From Paraburkholderia sp. CNPSo 3274 (GTDB lineage: Bacteria; Pseudomonadota; Gammaproteobacteria; Burkholderiales; Burkholderiaceae): a DNA stretch of 64,000 nucleotides. Both the position numbers and the translations under genes were made by a program. Position 1 is the first letter of the stretch, and each line of letters begins with the position of its first letter. The notes under the pieces are model-generated. The model was not told the origin of the DNA, searched no databases, and was given only the letters and a program-made list of their open reading frames with translations. The stretch is from positions 35,718 to 99,717 of the forward strand of contig NZ_JAMBPR010000029.1 in assembly GCF_024206475.1 (NCBI RefSeq), read 5' to 3'. Below are positions 63,058 to 64,000 of this stretch, one piece after another.

Positions 63058-64000
63058 ATGCAAGTCCCAGTCGTCGGCCTGATTCTGCTCGTGATCGTCA
63101 TCGTGCTGATCGCGCAGACCATCAAGATCGTGCCGCAACAGCATGCCTGGGTGCTTGAACGGCTCGGGCGCTATCACGCCACGCTCACGCCGGGGTTGAC
63201 GATTGTGCTGCCGTTCGTGGATCGCGTGGCCTACAAGCACGTGCTCAAGGAGATTCCGCTCGAAGTGCCCAGCCAGGTCTGCATCACGCGCGACAACACG
63301 CAACTTCAGGTGGATGGCGTGCTGTACTTCCAGGTGACCGATCCCATGAAGGCGTCGTACGGCTCGAGCAATTTCGTGTTCGCGATTACGCAGCTTTCGC
63401 AGACCACGCTGCGCTCTGTGATCGGCAAGCTCGAACTCGACAAGACCTTCGAGGAACGCGACTTCATCAACCATAGCGTCGTGTCGTCGCTCGATGAGGC
63501 CGCATCGAACTGGGGCGTGAAGGTGCTGCGCTACGAAATCAAGGATCTCACGCCGCCGAAGGAAATCCTGCACGCCATGCAGGCGCAGATCACCGCCGAG
63601 CGGGAAAAGCGCGCGCTCATCGCGGCCTCGGAAGGCCGCAAGCAGGAACAGATCAACCTGGCAGCCGGGGCGCGCGAGGCGGCGATCCAGAAGTCGGAAG
63701 GCGAGCGTCAGGCGGCGATCAACCAGGCTCAGGGTCAGGCGGCCGCCATTCTCGCGGTGGCCGAGGCGAACGCGCAGGCTATCCAGAAGATCGGCAACTC
63801 GATCCAGGCGCAGGGCGGTATGGATGCCGTCAACCTCAAGGTGGCCGAACAGTACGTGAATGCCTTTGCCAATCTTGCGAAGCAGGGCAATACGCTGATC
63901 GTGCCGGGCAACATGGGCGACCTGAGCACGATGATCGCTTCGGCGCTGACGATCGTGAACCGGGCGGGCTTGCGCGAGGGGCAGATCAGTGGGGCTGGGG
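63058..64000 (+). CDS. SPFH/stomatin-like protein (QmcA type), partial at the right edge
   Basis: A membrane-anchored SPFH (band 7) protein: N-terminal helix VVGLILLVIVIVLIAQT, SPFH domain about 20-190 (ERLGRYHATLTPGLTIVLPF, TQLQVDGVLYFQVTD), then an Ala/Gln/Glu-rich coiled coil (AEREKRALIAASEGRKQEQI). 314 codons are visible and the frame is still open at the window end; typical family length is 300-310, so few residues are missing. The ATG at 63058 follows CGGAGGTCCC. The upstream NfeD gene is its probable partner. Confidence 0.94.
   Translation, partial: MQVPVVGLILLVIVIVLIAQTIKIVPQQHAWVLERLGRYHATLTPGLTIVLPFVDRVAYKHVLKEIPLEVPSQVCITRDNTQLQVDGVLYFQVTDPMKASYGSSNFVFAITQLSQTTLRSVIGKLELDKTFEERDFINHSVVSSLDEAASNWGVKVLRYEIKDLTPPKEILHAMQAQITAEREKRALIAASEGRKQEQINLAAGAREAAIQKSEGERQAAINQAQGQAAAILAVAEANAQAIQKIGNSIQAQGGMDAVNLKVAEQYVNAFANLAKQGNTLIVPGNMGDLSTMIASALTIVNRAGLREGQISGAG

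Overview
The window reads as a stretch of main chromosome from a high-GC betaproteobacterium of the Burkholderiaceae (Burkholderia, Paraburkholderia or a close relative). The evidence is the strong GC3 bias, the protein sequences, and gene orders typical of that group: tsaB-rimI-udg, smc-zipA-ligA, and rpsB-tsf-pyrH-frr-uppS-cdsA-dxr-rseP-bamA-skp-lpxD-fabZ-lpxA-lpxB-rnhB. It is almost entirely core genome. I found no insertion sequence, prophage, CRISPR array, rRNA, tRNA or obvious genomic island. Both ends cut genes: aceB on the left, an SPFH-domain gene on the right.

Layout. (1) 1-4.9 kb is a glyoxylate-shunt neighbourhood. It holds malate synthase (aceB, partial) with a type II HAD dehalogenase upstream on the same strand, a divergent LysR regulator, a universal stress protein and isocitrate lyase (aceA). 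A 417-bp AT-rich region behind aceA carries several near-perfect dyads. (2) 5-12 kb holds a RhlE-type RNA helicase with a Gly/Arg tail, an acyl-CoA-binding protein, and a tightly overlapping run tsaB-rimI-udg-DUF1853 (tRNA t6A formation, S18 acetylation, uracil-DNA glycosylase, unknown), then thiD. (3) 12-22 kb holds lplT, alr, radA, a small hypothetical gene, a CaiB-type CoA-transferase, an ABC-F ATPase, a glutathione peroxidase and a cardiolipin synthase. (4) 22-27 kb is a lysine/diaminopimelate cluster on the minus strand: dapC, dapD, an ArsC/Spx-like gene, dapE and prmB. (5) 27-41 kb holds an EamA transporter, then smc-zipA-ligA-def on plus, facing a 23S rRNA pseudouridine synthase with a large tandem-repeat N-terminus, glnD and map on minus.

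(6) 42-58.7 kb is one long co-directional series of essential genes. It starts at a good sigma70-type promoter before rpsB and runs through translation factors (rpsB, tsf, frr), UMP kinase, undecaprenyl and CDP-diacylglycerol synthesis (uppS, cdsA), isoprenoid synthesis (dxr), envelope proteolysis and outer-membrane assembly (rseP, bamA, skp), lipid A synthesis (lpxD, fabZ, lpxA, lpxB), rnhB and a SpoU/TrmH methyltransferase. This block ties translation to envelope growth. (7) 58.7-64 kb holds the divergent pair ppsR/ppsA (PEP synthase and its bifunctional regulator), an NfeD protein and an SPFH/stomatin protein.

I did not find a convincing new multi-gene system. The observations most worth following are the coupling of a DUF1853 gene to a family 4 uracil-DNA glycosylase, the dyads upstream of aceA and ppsA, the ArsC-like gene inside the dap operon, and the eight-copy 69-bp coding repeat in the pseudouridine synthase.
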